DNA of 64,000 bases from Actinomarinicola tropica. GTDB lineage: Bacteria > Actinomycetota > Acidimicrobiia > Acidimicrobiales > SKKL01. The stretch lies in assembly GCF_009650215.1 (NCBI RefSeq), contig NZ_CP045851.1, positions 682,001 to 746,000 on the forward strand, read 5' to 3'. Each line of letters opens with the position of its first letter. Positions within the stretch are counted from its first letter, which is position 1. The notes beneath the pieces were generated by a model that searched no databases, was not told the origin of the DNA, and was given only the letters and a program-made list of their open reading frames with translations. The position numbers and the translations under genes are program-made. Positions 38,253-46,061 of this stretch are shown here, piece after piece.

Positions 38253-39779
38253 ATGCCCCTCGACGACGCCCTCCTCCCCGCGCCGCCGGGCACCGATCCG
38301 TGGATCGTCATGTCGGCGGTGCCCCAGGGCATCGTGATCGTCGACGAGGACGACCGGGTGGCGTGGGCCAACCCTGCCGCCGTCGAGCTGCTCGAACGGC
38401 CGGCCACCGAGCTCGTGGGCGCCACGGCGGACCTCGTCGAAGGGATCGCGGCCGCTGCCGGCGTGCAGGTCGACCGACGCCCGACCCCGGACGGCGGCGG
38501 TTCCGTGCTCCTCCTCCGAGGCGACGACCGCGCCGCAGCCGAGACCTCCCTCCTCGGGGAGGCGAGCGACCGCCTGTCGGGGTCGCTGCACCTGGGACGC
38601 ACGATGGCGTTGATCGCCGAGCTGGTGGTGCCCCGGATGGCCGACGCGTGCACCGTCGGGTTCGTCGAGGGCCGCGTCCTGCGCCGCACGGGGGCGGTCG
38701 TCACCGACGACGGCGGGGTCGACCACGTCGCGGAGGAGGACGTGCCGGTCTCGACCGCGGCGGCCCTCACCCGGAGGGCGTGGCGCACGGGGAGCGCCGA
38801 GCTCCACCAGGTGGTCGATCCCGGCGCGGCCGTCCCGGAGGGTGCGGCCTGGTCGACCCTCCGCGACCTCGAGCTCGGGTCGGCCATGGTCGTGCCGCTG
38901 CGCGCCCGGGGGGTGACGCTCGGCGCGCTGGTGCTGCTGCGTCGCACCGGCCGGGAGCCCTTCGGCGCCGCCGACCTCCGCCTGGCCGAGGCCTTCGCCC
39001 GGCGGGCGGCCATCGCCCTCGACAACGCCGCGCTCTACCGCGACCGCAGCCTCGTCGCCCGCATGCTCCAGCAGTCGCTGCTGCCGGCGCTGCTGCCCGA
39101 CATCCCGCACCTCGACGTCGGTGCCCGCTACCGCCCGCTCGTGATGGTGAGCGAGATCGGCGGCGACTTCTACGACGTGTTCCCGACCGGTGGCGACCGG
39201 TGGGCGGTCGTCGTCGGCGACGTCTGCGGCAAGGGCCTCGGCGCCGCGGCGATGACGGGGCTCGCCCGCCACTCCGTGCGCACCGCAGCGATCCAGGCCG
39301 ATGCCCCCAGCGGGGTGCTGGCCGCGCTCAACGACACGATCCTCTCCGAGGACGGGTCTCGCCACTGCACCGTCGTCTACGCCAACGTCGAGCCGACGCT
39401 CGGCGGCGCCGACGTCACGATCGCGTCGGGCGGGCACCCGCCGCCGTTCGTCCTCCGCGCCGACGGCGCGGTCGAGGAGGTGCCGGTGCGCGGCACGCTC
39501 CTCGGGGTGCTCCCCGAGCCGCGGCTCACCGACGTGGCGGTGCACCTCGGCCCCGGCGACTCGCTCGTCCTCTACACCGACGGCGTGATCGAGGCCCGGG
39601 TCGATCGACGGGAGTTCGGCGAGCCCCGGCTGCGCCAGACGCTGGCCGAGTCGCGTGGCCTGAGCGCCGACGCCGTCGCCGAGCACGTCCTGCAGGAGGT
39701 CGCCGACTTCGTGCGCAGCGACCAGACCGACGACATCGCCGTCGTCGTCGTGCGGGTGCCGGGAGGGTCCGATGCCTGA
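38253..39779 (+). CDS. PP2C/SpoIIE-family phosphatase with PAS and GAF domains
   Basis: This 508-residue protein has a PAS-like region (about 15-65), a GAF region (about 110-265) and a C-terminal SpoIIE-type PPM phosphatase. Metal and core motifs are GGDFYDVF, GDVCGKG, ASGGHPPPF, YTDGVIEAR and TDDIAVVV. Members dephosphorylate anti-sigma-factor antagonists in partner-switching pathways. No antagonist or anti-sigma gene is nearby. TACCCT (38238-38243) lies 9 bp before the ATG. The ABM gene starts within its last codons (8-bp overlap), making it the first gene of a three-gene operon with the B12-binding protein. Confidence 0.9.
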   Translation: MPLDDALLPAPPGTDPWIVMSAVPQGIVIVDEDDRVAWANPAAVELLERPATELVGATADLVEGIAAAAGVQVDRRPTPDGGGSVLLLRGDDRAAAETSLLGEASDRLSGSLHLGRTMALIAELVVPRMADACTVGFVEGRVLRRTGAVVTDDGGVDHVAEEDVPVSTAAALTRRAWRTGSAELHQVVDPGAAVPEGAAWSTLRDLELGSAMVVPLRARGVTLGALVLLRRTGREPFGAADLRLAEAFARRAAIALDNAALYRDRSLVARMLQQSLLPALLPDIPHLDVGARYRPLVMVSEIGGDFYDVFPTGGDRWAVVVGDVCGKGLGAAAMTGLARHSVRTAAIQADAPSGVLAALNDTILSEDGSRHCTVVYANVEPTLGGADVTIASGGHPPPFVLRADGAVEEVPVRGTLLGVLPEPRLTDVAVHLGPGDSLVLYTDGVIEARVDRREFGEPRLRQTLAESRGLSADAVAEHVLQEVADFVRSDQTDDIAVVVVRVPGGSDA

Positions 39780-40086
39780 GCCGCGCGAGCCGGCGTTCGT
39801 CGTGTCGAGCGAGGTGCACGTCGAGGTGGACGGGGCGGACGGCCTCGAGGGCGCCTTCCGTGACCGCCTCGGCGCGGTCGACGGATGGCCCGGGTTCCGC
39901 CACCTCGAGGTGTGGCGCGACGTCACGCGCCCTGGCCAGTACCTGATGGTCTCGTGGTGGGACGCCCGTGAGGACTGGGTCGCGTACATGCGCAGCGACG
40001 CCCACGGCCGGTCGCACGCGCGGATGCCGGACGACCCCGCACCCCGCGCCGCCGGTGTGCGCCGGTGGGAGCTGGTGGCCGAGTGA
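39772..40086 (+). CDS. ABM-fold (antibiotic biosynthesis monooxygenase-like) protein
   Basis: This 104-residue ferredoxin-like barrel protein carries FRHLEVWRDVTRPGQYLMVSWWDAREDWVAYMRS, which matches the ABM superfamily (includes haem-degrading and quinone monooxygenases). It shows no secure catalytic residues for a specific reaction; it may bind haem or another small molecule. It overlaps the phosphatase gene upstream by 8 bp and the B12-binding gene downstream (GTGA), so it is tightly coupled to both. Confidence 0.8.
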   Translation: MPEPREPAFVVSSEVHVEVDGADGLEGAFRDRLGAVDGWPGFRHLEVWRDVTRPGQYLMVSWWDAREDWVAYMRSDAHGRSHARMPDDPAPRAAGVRRWELVAE

Positions 40087-41090
40087 CCGACGTCGTGATG
40101 GAGCGCTACCTCGCCCGGCTCGTGGCCGGCGACCCGCACGGCGCGGTCGGCGTCGCGTCCGAGCTCATCGCTGCGGGCCGCTCGCTCGACCAGGTCGTCG
40201 AGGAGCTGGTGTGCCGCGCCCAGGTGGAGGTCGGACGCCGCTGGGAGCGCAACGAGTGGTCGGTGGCCCAAGAGCACGCCGCCACCGGGGCGAGCGAAGC
40301 GGTCCTCGCCGCGCTCGGTGCCCTGGCCGGGCCCGAGCGACCGACCTCGCAGGGGTCCCTCGTCGCCGTGTGCGTGGAAGGGGAGTGGCACACCCTGGCC
40401 CTGCGCGTCATCGCCGAGATCGTCGGCCGGTCGGGGTGGGACGTGACGTTCCTCGGTCCGTCGGTGCCAGCGGCCCAGCTCGCCCGGTACCTGCACGACC
40501 TCGGTCCCGACGGCCTCCTCCTCAGCTGCTCGGTGGCGCTCAACCTCGGCGGAGCCCGCCGGGTCATCGAGGCCACCCGGGAGACCGGCACCCCTGTGCT
40601 CGCCGGTGGGCGCGGCTTCGGCACCGACGACCGCCGGGCGCTCCTCCTCGGCGCCAACGCCTGGGCCGGCAGCGCCGTCGGTGCGGTCGAGGTGCTCGGC
40701 ACCTGGTCCCGGTTCACCGATCCGGCCCCGCCGCTCACCCATGCCGGCTACGGCGAGCACCGCACGATCGAGCGGACCTCCGCCGACCTCGTCGATGCCT
40801 CGATGGCGGCGCTCGTCGCCGCGTTCCCCGCCGTCGCCTCCTACGACGAGGAGCAGGTGCACCGCACCCGCGAGGACCTCGGCTACCTGCTCGGCTTCAC
40901 GTCCGCGGCGTTGCTCGTCGATGACGTCGACCTGCTCCACGAGTACGTCACCTGGCTCGACGCCGTGCTGTCCGCACGCGGGCTGCCCGAGCAGGTCGTC
41001 CCCGTCACGCTCGGCGCGGTCGCCACGGCGTTGGACGGGTCGCTGCCGCTCGCCGCCGCCATGGTGCGCGACGCCGCCTCGGCCCGCTGA
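40083..41090 (+). CDS. Cobalamin-binding sensor-like protein
   Basis: This 335-residue protein has a helical cap (RRWERNEWSVAQEHAATGASEAVLA, as in methionine synthase and CarH) followed by a Rossmann B12 domain. In the latter, EGEWHTLALRVIAEIVG corresponds to the cobalamin-ligand His motif and GWDVTFLGPSVP to the binding loop. A C-terminal helical region of about 110 residues has no clear output domain. It is coupled to the PP2C and ABM genes, so it probably senses light, oxygen or B12 and influences the phosphatase. That partnership is inference from the operon. Confidence 0.82.
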   Translation: MTDVVMERYLARLVAGDPHGAVGVASELIAAGRSLDQVVEELVCRAQVEVGRRWERNEWSVAQEHAATGASEAVLAALGALAGPERPTSQGSLVAVCVEGEWHTLALRVIAEIVGRSGWDVTFLGPSVPAAQLARYLHDLGPDGLLLSCSVALNLGGARRVIEATRETGTPVLAGGRGFGTDDRRALLLGANAWAGSAVGAVEVLGTWSRFTDPAPPLTHAGYGEHRTIERTSADLVDASMAALVAAFPAVASYDEEQVHRTREDLGYLLGFTSAALLVDDVDLLHEYVTWLDAVLSARGLPEQVVPVTLGAVATALDGSLPLAAAMVRDAASAR

Positions 41091-41108
41091 GCACCGCGCT
41101 CGCCGCGC

Positions 41109-41885
41109 TCAGCTGCCCGCGCCGGCACGGCCGTGCTTCCAGTAGCCGCGCACGACCGTGCGGCTCCGTGGCACGCCCCGCTCGCCGAGCAGCTTGCGCA
41201 GCTTCTGCACCGCCGCCGCCTCGCCGGCGGCCCACACCACGACGTCGTCGATGAGGGGCTGCTCCTGCATCGCGGCGAGCATCGCCGCGCCGGGTGGGTC
41301 GTCGGGTGCCGCGACGCACCGCACCACCTCGGTGCCGTCGCGTCCCGGGAGCGACGGCTCGGCGTCGTCGTCGACCACCTCGAGGACGACGTCGACGTGG
41401 ACGGCCGGCGGGAGCCACTCGAGGAGCTGGCCCACGGCGGGCACCGCGGACTCGTCGCCCACCAGCAGCAGCCGGGCGACCTCGGGGTCGGGGACGAAGC
41501 CGCGGCCCGGGCCGGAGACGGCGACCTCGTCGCCGAGCGGCTCCGCCTCGGCCCAGCGCGACAGCGCGCCGTCGCCGTGCAGCACGACCTCCACCTCGAC
41601 GCGCCCGTGCTCGGGGTCGGGCGACAGCGGGGTGAGGGTGCGGATCGGCGGGCGCGCGTCATCCGCGAAGCGGAACTCGTTGCCGTTCCACGACGGCAGC
41701 TCGAGCGGTGTGCCCGGACCCTCGCGCGGCAGGAGCAGCCGCAGGCTGGCCGCCGGTTCGGGGGCGTCGAAGCCGACGAGGTCGTCCCCGGCGAGCGTCA
41801 GCCGCACCAGCCGCGGCGTGCGTCGGTCGACCGCCACCACCTCGGCGCGTCGGAAGTCGGGCGGCGGTCGGCGCAGTCGGTCCAC
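41109..41885 (-). CDS. Siderophore-interacting protein (FAD/NAD(P)H ferric-siderophore reductase)
   Basis: This 258-residue protein has the SIP pattern: an N-terminal FAD domain (RRAEVVAVDRRTPRLVRLTLAGDDL, then PPIRTLTPL where RxYT-like motifs bind FAD), a GDGALSRWAEAEPLGDEVAVSGPG loop, and a C-terminal NAD(P)H domain ending in VVRGYWKHGRAG, the family-typical YW.G motif. It would reduce ferric siderophores in the cytoplasm. No siderophore uptake genes are adjacent. The GTG start is the first in frame beside the divergent LLM gene. Confidence 0.9.
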   Translation of the reverse strand: MDRLRRPPPDFRRAEVVAVDRRTPRLVRLTLAGDDLVGFDAPEPAASLRLLLPREGPGTPLELPSWNGNEFRFADDARPPIRTLTPLSPDPEHGRVEVEVVLHGDGALSRWAEAEPLGDEVAVSGPGRGFVPDPEVARLLLVGDESAVPAVGQLLEWLPPAVHVDVVLEVVDDDAEPSLPGRDGTEVVRCVAAPDDPPGAAMLAAMQEQPLIDDVVVWAAGEAAAVQKLRKLLGERGVPRSRTVVRGYWKHGRAGAGS

Positions 41886-41980
41886 GCTCCGATGGTGGCA
41901 GACACGGCCGTGACGGGACGGTCCCCCGTCCCGTCTACTGTCGGCGCACCAGCAGATCGCGCACCACGGGGGACGAGCAC

Positions 41981-42907
41981 GTGACCGAGAACCGCATGCG
42001 GATGGGCCTGTCGTTGACGGAGGCCTCCGGTCCCGACGCCCTCGACCGGCTGCGGGAGCAGATCGCCGGCGCGGCGGCCGACGGCTTCGACTCGGCGTGG
42101 ATGGCCAACATCTTCGGGCTCGATGCCCTCACCGCCCTCGCCGTCGCCGGTCGCGAGGTGCCCGGCATCGAGCTCGGCACCGCCGTCGTGCCCACCTACC
42201 CCCGCCACGCGGCCACCCTGGCCCAGCAGGCGCTCACCGTGCAGGCGGCGCTCGACGGGCGCCTGGCCCTCGGCATCGGCCTGTCGCACCAGATGGTCAT
42301 CGAGAACATGTTCGGCTACTCGTTCGACAAGCCGGCCCGCCACATGCGCGAGTACCTCGAGATCCTGCTGCCGCTCCTGCGAGAGGGTCGGGCCAGCTTC
42401 ACCGGCGAGACGATGAAGGCCGAGCTCGCCATGTCCGGCCCGCGCGAGCACGAGACGCCGGTGCTGCTCGCCGCGCTCGCACCGCGGATGCTCCACCTGG
42501 CCGGCGCCGTCGCCGACGGCACCATCCTCTGGATGACCGGACCGGACACGATCGAGAGCCACATCGTGCCGAAGCTCACTGCCGCGGCCTCGGACGCGGG
42601 ACGGCCCGCGCCACGCGTCGTGTGCACCCTGCCGATCTGCGTCACCGACGATCCCGACGGGGCCCGCGAGCGCACCAGCGCCACGCTCACCATCTACGGC
42701 CAGCTGCCCTCCTACCGGGCGATGCTTGACATGGAGGGCGCCGCCGGACCGGGCGACGTGGCCCTCGTCGGCGACGAGGAGCAGGTGGCGCGCCAGATCG
42801 ACCACCTGGCCGAGATCGGCGTGACCGACTTCGTCGCCGCCTGCGTCGGCGACCGCGACGAGATCGCCCGCACCCGCGAGCTGCTGCGGTCCCGCCTCGC
42901 GAACTGA
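41981..42907 (+). CDS. F420-dependent LLM-class oxidoreductase (TIGR03564-like)
   Basis: This 308-residue luciferase-like protein has LREQIAGAAADGFDSAWMANIFG, then ELGTAVVPTYPRHAATLAQQALTVQAALDGRLALGIG. It belongs to the actinobacterial F420-type family; the substrate is unknown. GTG at 41981 was chosen because a GGGGGA site lies 7 bp upstream; ATG codons at 41996 and 42002 are alternatives. It resembles the oxidoreductase at 1.8 kb only at the superfamily level. It converges on uppP. Confidence 0.87.
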   Translation: MTENRMRMGLSLTEASGPDALDRLREQIAGAAADGFDSAWMANIFGLDALTALAVAGREVPGIELGTAVVPTYPRHAATLAQQALTVQAALDGRLALGIGLSHQMVIENMFGYSFDKPARHMREYLEILLPLLREGRASFTGETMKAELAMSGPREHETPVLLAALAPRMLHLAGAVADGTILWMTGPDTIESHIVPKLTAAASDAGRPAPRVVCTLPICVTDDPDGARERTSATLTIYGQLPSYRAMLDMEGAAGPGDVALVGDEEQVARQIDHLAEIGVTDFVAACVGDRDEIARTRELLRSRLAN

Positions 42908-42923
42908 GCGCCGGCCGGAACGC

Positions 42924-43886
42924 TCAGATGACGCCGGCAGCGAGGAGGCCGGCACCGACGACGGCGATCGCGATCCGGTACCACCCGAACACCTCGAGGC
43001 CGCGGCGCTCGAGGTAGGTGACGAGCCACCGCACGGCGACCGCTGCGGACACCAGCGCGGCCGCGAGGCCGACCAGGGGGGCGGCGAGCCCGAACTCGTC
43101 GACGATCGTGCCGCCCGAGTCCCACCCCTCGTAGACGGTGGCGATGCCCAGGGTGATGAGGCCGAGCAGGAAGCTGATCTCGACCGCCGCCACCGCGCCG
43201 AACCGGCGGCTCATCGCGGCGATGATCGTCACCAGGCTGCGGCTGACGCCGGGCCACAGGGCGAGGATCTGGACGACGCCGATGATCAGCCCGTCGCGCA
43301 GCGTGATGTCGTCGAGGGGCCGATCGCCGCTGCGTCCCTTGCGGCTCCACCACAAGATGACCAGGCCGCCGACGAACCAGGCGACCAGGGTCGGCCACAT
43401 GCCGAAGAGGCGGTCCTTGATGAGGTCGCCGAACACGAACGCCGTGAGCCCCGCGGGCACGAAGGCAGCCACGAGCGCCAGCGCCAGCCGGCGACCGTCG
43501 TCGTCGTCGCTGCGGGGGACGAGCACGGCGCGCAGCGTCCGGGCGATCCGCTGCCGGTAGAGCCCGAGCACGGCGAGGATGGCGCCGAGCTGGATGACGA
43601 TGGCGTAGGCGTTGGCGGCGTCGGTGCCCGCCTCGGTGTCGGTGAGGCCGAGGAGGTCGTTGACGACGTTCAGGTGGCCGGTCGAGCTGACCGGGAGGTA
43701 CTCGGTGATGCCCTCGACCACGCCGAGGAGGAGCGCCTCGGGGATCGACAGCGCCTGGTCGCCCGACTCGACGACCGACCACGCGAGGACCGCCACCACG
43801 ACGGCGAGGCCGACGCCGACGGCGATCCGGGGGAGGCGACGGGCGCGGACGCGCGGCGAGGTTCCGGTCTCGGGCGGGGGAGGCAC
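42924..43886 (-). CDS. uppP: Undecaprenyl-diphosphatase UppP (BacA)
   Basis: This 320-residue membrane enzyme recycles undecaprenyl diphosphate for peptidoglycan synthesis and can confer bacitracin resistance. It has the two conserved active-site regions GVVEGITEYLPVSSTGHL (about residues 55-72) and ALWPGVSRSLVTIIAAM (about 208-224), with eight or so membrane helices. An extra N-terminal helix (residues 20-40) precedes the usual start, making it longer than E. coli BacA. The GTG start at 43886 is the most upstream; an internal start would remove that helix. Confidence 0.93.
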   Translation of the reverse strand: MPPPPETGTSPRVRARRLPRIAVGVGLAVVVAVLAWSVVESGDQALSIPEALLLGVVEGITEYLPVSSTGHLNVVNDLLGLTDTEAGTDAANAYAIVIQLGAILAVLGLYRQRIARTLRAVLVPRSDDDDGRRLALALVAAFVPAGLTAFVFGDLIKDRLFGMWPTLVAWFVGGLVILWWSRKGRSGDRPLDDITLRDGLIIGVVQILALWPGVSRSLVTIIAAMSRRFGAVAAVEISFLLGLITLGIATVYEGWDSGGTIVDEFGLAAPLVGLAAALVSAAVAVRWLVTYLERRGLEVFGWYRIAIAVVGAGLLAAGVI

Positions 43887-43929
43887 GCCGACAGCTTCGC
43901 GGACGGGGCGGGTGGGCTCGGTCGCGGCC

Positions 43930-44604
43930 TCAGCTGCGCTCGTAGACCCAGCCGTCGGGGCGCATCCACAGGCGGTGGCGGGCCCCGCCCACCGTGGCGT
44001 CGGCCGTGTCGTAGCCGTCGTCGCCGTGCCACATGCACACCTGGACGTCGCCGCCCCGCCCGAACCGGGTCTCGTAGCGGGGGATCGGTCGCCGGGCCGC
44101 CGCCATGGCGATGACCTCGTCGACGGTGCCGGCCTCGGCCAGGTCGTGAAGGGTGACGAAGGTGGGCGGGGCGAGGTCGACCTCGCCCCGGTCCCGTCGG
44201 GCCATCACCTCGCGCGGTGACAGCCAGGCGTGGTCGTGGATCTCGTGGCCGTCGACGAGGACGTCACCGTCGGAGGCGCGGGCGACGAAGAACCACGTGG
44301 CGAAGCGCACGGGCGTCTCCGGCGGCGGTGTCCAGTGGGAGAACGGCACCAGTTCGTGGGGCTCGAGCCGCAGCGCGCACTCCTCGATCGCCTCCCGCAC
44401 CGCGGCGCGCCGGGCCGGGACCTCGTCGTCGGGGTCGTCGTCCGTGCGGTCGTCGTCGTCGACCCGGCCGCCGGGGAACACCCACATGCCACCGAACGCG
44501 CCCTTGGAGCTGCGTCGCAGCATCAGCGTCTCGACCCCGCCCGGCTCGTCCCGCAGCAGGACCACGGTGGCCGCAGGACGGACGGGGGTGGGGGCCTCGG
44601 ACAT
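43930..44604 (-). CDS. NUDIX hydrolase
   Basis: This 224-residue protein has a Nudix fold with GGMWVFPGGRVD and the catalytic RREAIEEC-type motif (residues AVREAIEECAL). An acidic insertion of about 18 residues sits between the two halves of the Nudix box, as in NUDT19/RP2-like members that act on CoA esters. The substrate is therefore uncertain. A GATCAT hexamer ends 7 bp before the ATG. The upstream ECF41 sigma gene is 18 bp away in the same direction. Confidence 0.85.
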   Translation of the reverse strand: MSEAPTPVRPAATVVLLRDEPGGVETLMLRRSSKGAFGGMWVFPGGRVDDDDRTDDDPDDEVPARRAAVREAIEECALRLEPHELVPFSHWTPPPETPVRFATWFFVARASDGDVLVDGHEIHDHAWLSPREVMARRDRGEVDLAPPTFVTLHDLAEAGTVDEVIAMAAARRPIPRYETRFGRGGDVQVCMWHGDDGYDTADATVGGARHRLWMRPDGWVYERS

Positions 44605-44622
44605 GGCGTCGATGATCCCACG

Positions 44623-45495
44623 TCAGGTGTCGACCCAGCGCAGCTTGCTGCGGTTCAGCACCCAACGGATCGCGGTGATGCGACCGCCGTGCACCTCGAT
44701 CGTGCCGGCCAGGTGCGTGCCCGTCGGGGTGCGCACCACGAACCCCGGTTCGCCGTTCAGCCGGGCCCGTTCGATCGTGCCGGCGCCGAGCGCGGCGGGG
44801 CCCACGCGCCGGAGGAAGCGGGCGATGCGCTCCAGGCCCACGATGGGGTGGCGAGCCGCGCGCACGTCGGCGCCGCCGTCGCTGACGAGCACCGCGTCGG
44901 GCGCCAGCAGCTCGAGCAGGCCGTCGACGTCCCCGCCGCGTGCGGCGCGGAGGAAGCGGTCGAGGAGCACCTCGTGCTCCTCGGGGTCGGCCCGGACGCC
45001 TCCCTGCCCGTGGTTCGCGGCGAGGCTCCGTCGGGCCCGCGAGACGAGCTGTCGACAGGCCGCCTCGGAGCGGTCGAGCGTCGTGGTCAGCTCGCGGTAG
45101 CCCCAGCCGAACACGTCGTGCAGCACGAAGGCGGCGCGCTCGGCCGGCGACAGCGAGTCGAGCACGACGAGCATCGCGAACGAGACCGAGGCGGCGAGCT
45201 CCGCAGCGCGATCCGGGTCGCGGAGCGGATCGTCGACCACGGGCTCCGGGAGCCACGGGCCGATGTAGGTCTCCCGGGCGACCCGGGCCGACCGGAGGTG
45301 GTCGAGGGCGAGGCGGGTGGTGATCGTGGTGACGAGGGCCTCGGCATTGCGCGCCGGCTCCCTCGTCGTGGCGCGCAGGAACCGCACGAGGGCGTCCTGC
45401 GCGAGGTCCTCGGCGTCGGTCCGGCTGCCGAGCATCCGGTACGCGACGCCGACCGCCACCGCCCGGAGGCGCGCCTCGTCCACCTCGACGTTCAT
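44623..45495 (-). CDS. ECF41-family sigma factor (SigJ-like) with SnoaL-type C-terminal domain
   Basis: This 290-residue protein has sigma region 2 (VAYRMLGSRTDAEDLAQDALVRF), a linker with the ECF41 signature GPWLPEPV, sigma region 4 (LSPAERAAFVLHDVFGWGYRELTTTLDRSEAACRQLVSRARR) and a fused SnoaL-like domain. The C-terminal domain carries SDGGADVRA and NRSKL, equivalents of the DGGG and NPDKL motifs. ECF41 sigmas lack an anti-sigma factor and are controlled by this domain. Its ATG overlaps the stop of the AhpD-like gene, and an ECF41-type promoter lies upstream of that gene, so the operon is probably autoregulated. Confidence 0.92.
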   Translation of the reverse strand: MNVEVDEARLRAVAVGVAYRMLGSRTDAEDLAQDALVRFLRATTREPARNAEALVTTITTRLALDHLRSARVARETYIGPWLPEPVVDDPLRDPDRAAELAASVSFAMLVVLDSLSPAERAAFVLHDVFGWGYRELTTTLDRSEAACRQLVSRARRSLAANHGQGGVRADPEEHEVLLDRFLRAARGGDVDGLLELLAPDAVLVSDGGADVRAARHPIVGLERIARFLRRVGPAALGAGTIERARLNGEPGFVVRTPTGTHLAGTIEVHGGRITAIRWVLNRSKLRWVDT

Positions 45496-45941
45496 GCCGC
45501 GGCCAGTCCCGGGGGTTGGGCGTGGGTGGGGACCGCGACCCGGTTCCAGACGTTGATGGTCGCGATGGCGAGGAGCAGCCAGGCGGTGCCCTCCTCCCCG
45601 TGGGCGTCGACCGCCGCCGCCCAGACGTCGTCGTCCACGCCGTGCTCGCCGAGGCGGGTGACGGCGTCGGTCAGCGCCAGAGCGGCGCGCTCGGCCGGGG
45701 TGAAGAAGGGCGACTCCCGCCAGGTGGTGACGGCGAGCACCCGGCGCACGTCCTCGCCGCCGTCGAGCAGGTCGGTGCCGTGCATGTCGACGCAGTAGGC
45801 GCAGCCGTTGATGATCGAGGCCCGGACCTTCACGAGCTCCATCAGACGGTGATCGATGTGCGCCCGCACCTCGGTCTCGAGCGCGTGGACGGCGCGCACG
45901 CCCGCGGGAGCGATCTCGTGCAACGTCATGCGGGGGGCCAT
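45492..45941 (-). CDS. Carboxymuconolactone decarboxylase/AhpD-family protein
   Basis: This 149-residue protein has the AhpD redox motif NGCAYCVDMH (Cys47, Cys50, His54) preceded by the conserved Glu35 in LMELVKVRAS. It probably acts as a peroxidase-linked disulfide reductase rather than a true decarboxylase. AhpD/CMD genes are typical neighbours and targets of ECF41 sigma factors. The ATG has an AGGAGGT site upstream. It overlaps the sigma gene by 4 bp. Confidence 0.9.
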   Translation of the reverse strand: MAPRMTLHEIAPAGVRAVHALETEVRAHIDHRLMELVKVRASIINGCAYCVDMHGTDLLDGGEDVRRVLAVTTWRESPFFTPAERAALALTDAVTRLGEHGVDDDVWAAAVDAHGEEGTAWLLLAIATINVWNRVAVPTHAQPPGLAAA

Positions 45942-45989
45942 GGTGGTACCTCCTGTGGTGGGGACGGCCGGTCCGTCCTCACGAGGTAC

Positions 45990-46015
45990 GACGGGTGGGG
46001 TGCGGATCTGTGACG
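45990..46015 (-). promoter_or_regulatory. ECF41-type promoter for the AhpD-sigma operon
   Basis: On the minus strand CGTCACA (46015-46009) is followed by 15 bp and CGTC (45993-45990). This matches the published ECF41 motif (TGTCACA at -35, CGTC at -10) at 10 of 11 positions with correct spacing. A leader of about 40 bp with an AGGAGGT site follows. Confidence 0.75.
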
Positions 46016-46061
46016 CGTGGGGAGGGGAGGATCTCCACCCCACGGGGTAGGGGCGGGGCCC

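Noticed and set aside
36567-40940. Another minus-strand open frame of over 1450 codons
   Set aside because: It is antisense to the reductase fusion, PP2C and B12 genes and has no recognisable domain; a GC-driven shadow.
45977-45983. A plus-strand CCTCACG upstream of the UbiB-like gene, resembling the variant ECF -35
   Set aside because: No CGTC follows at 15-16 bp, so it does not form an ECF-type promoter.
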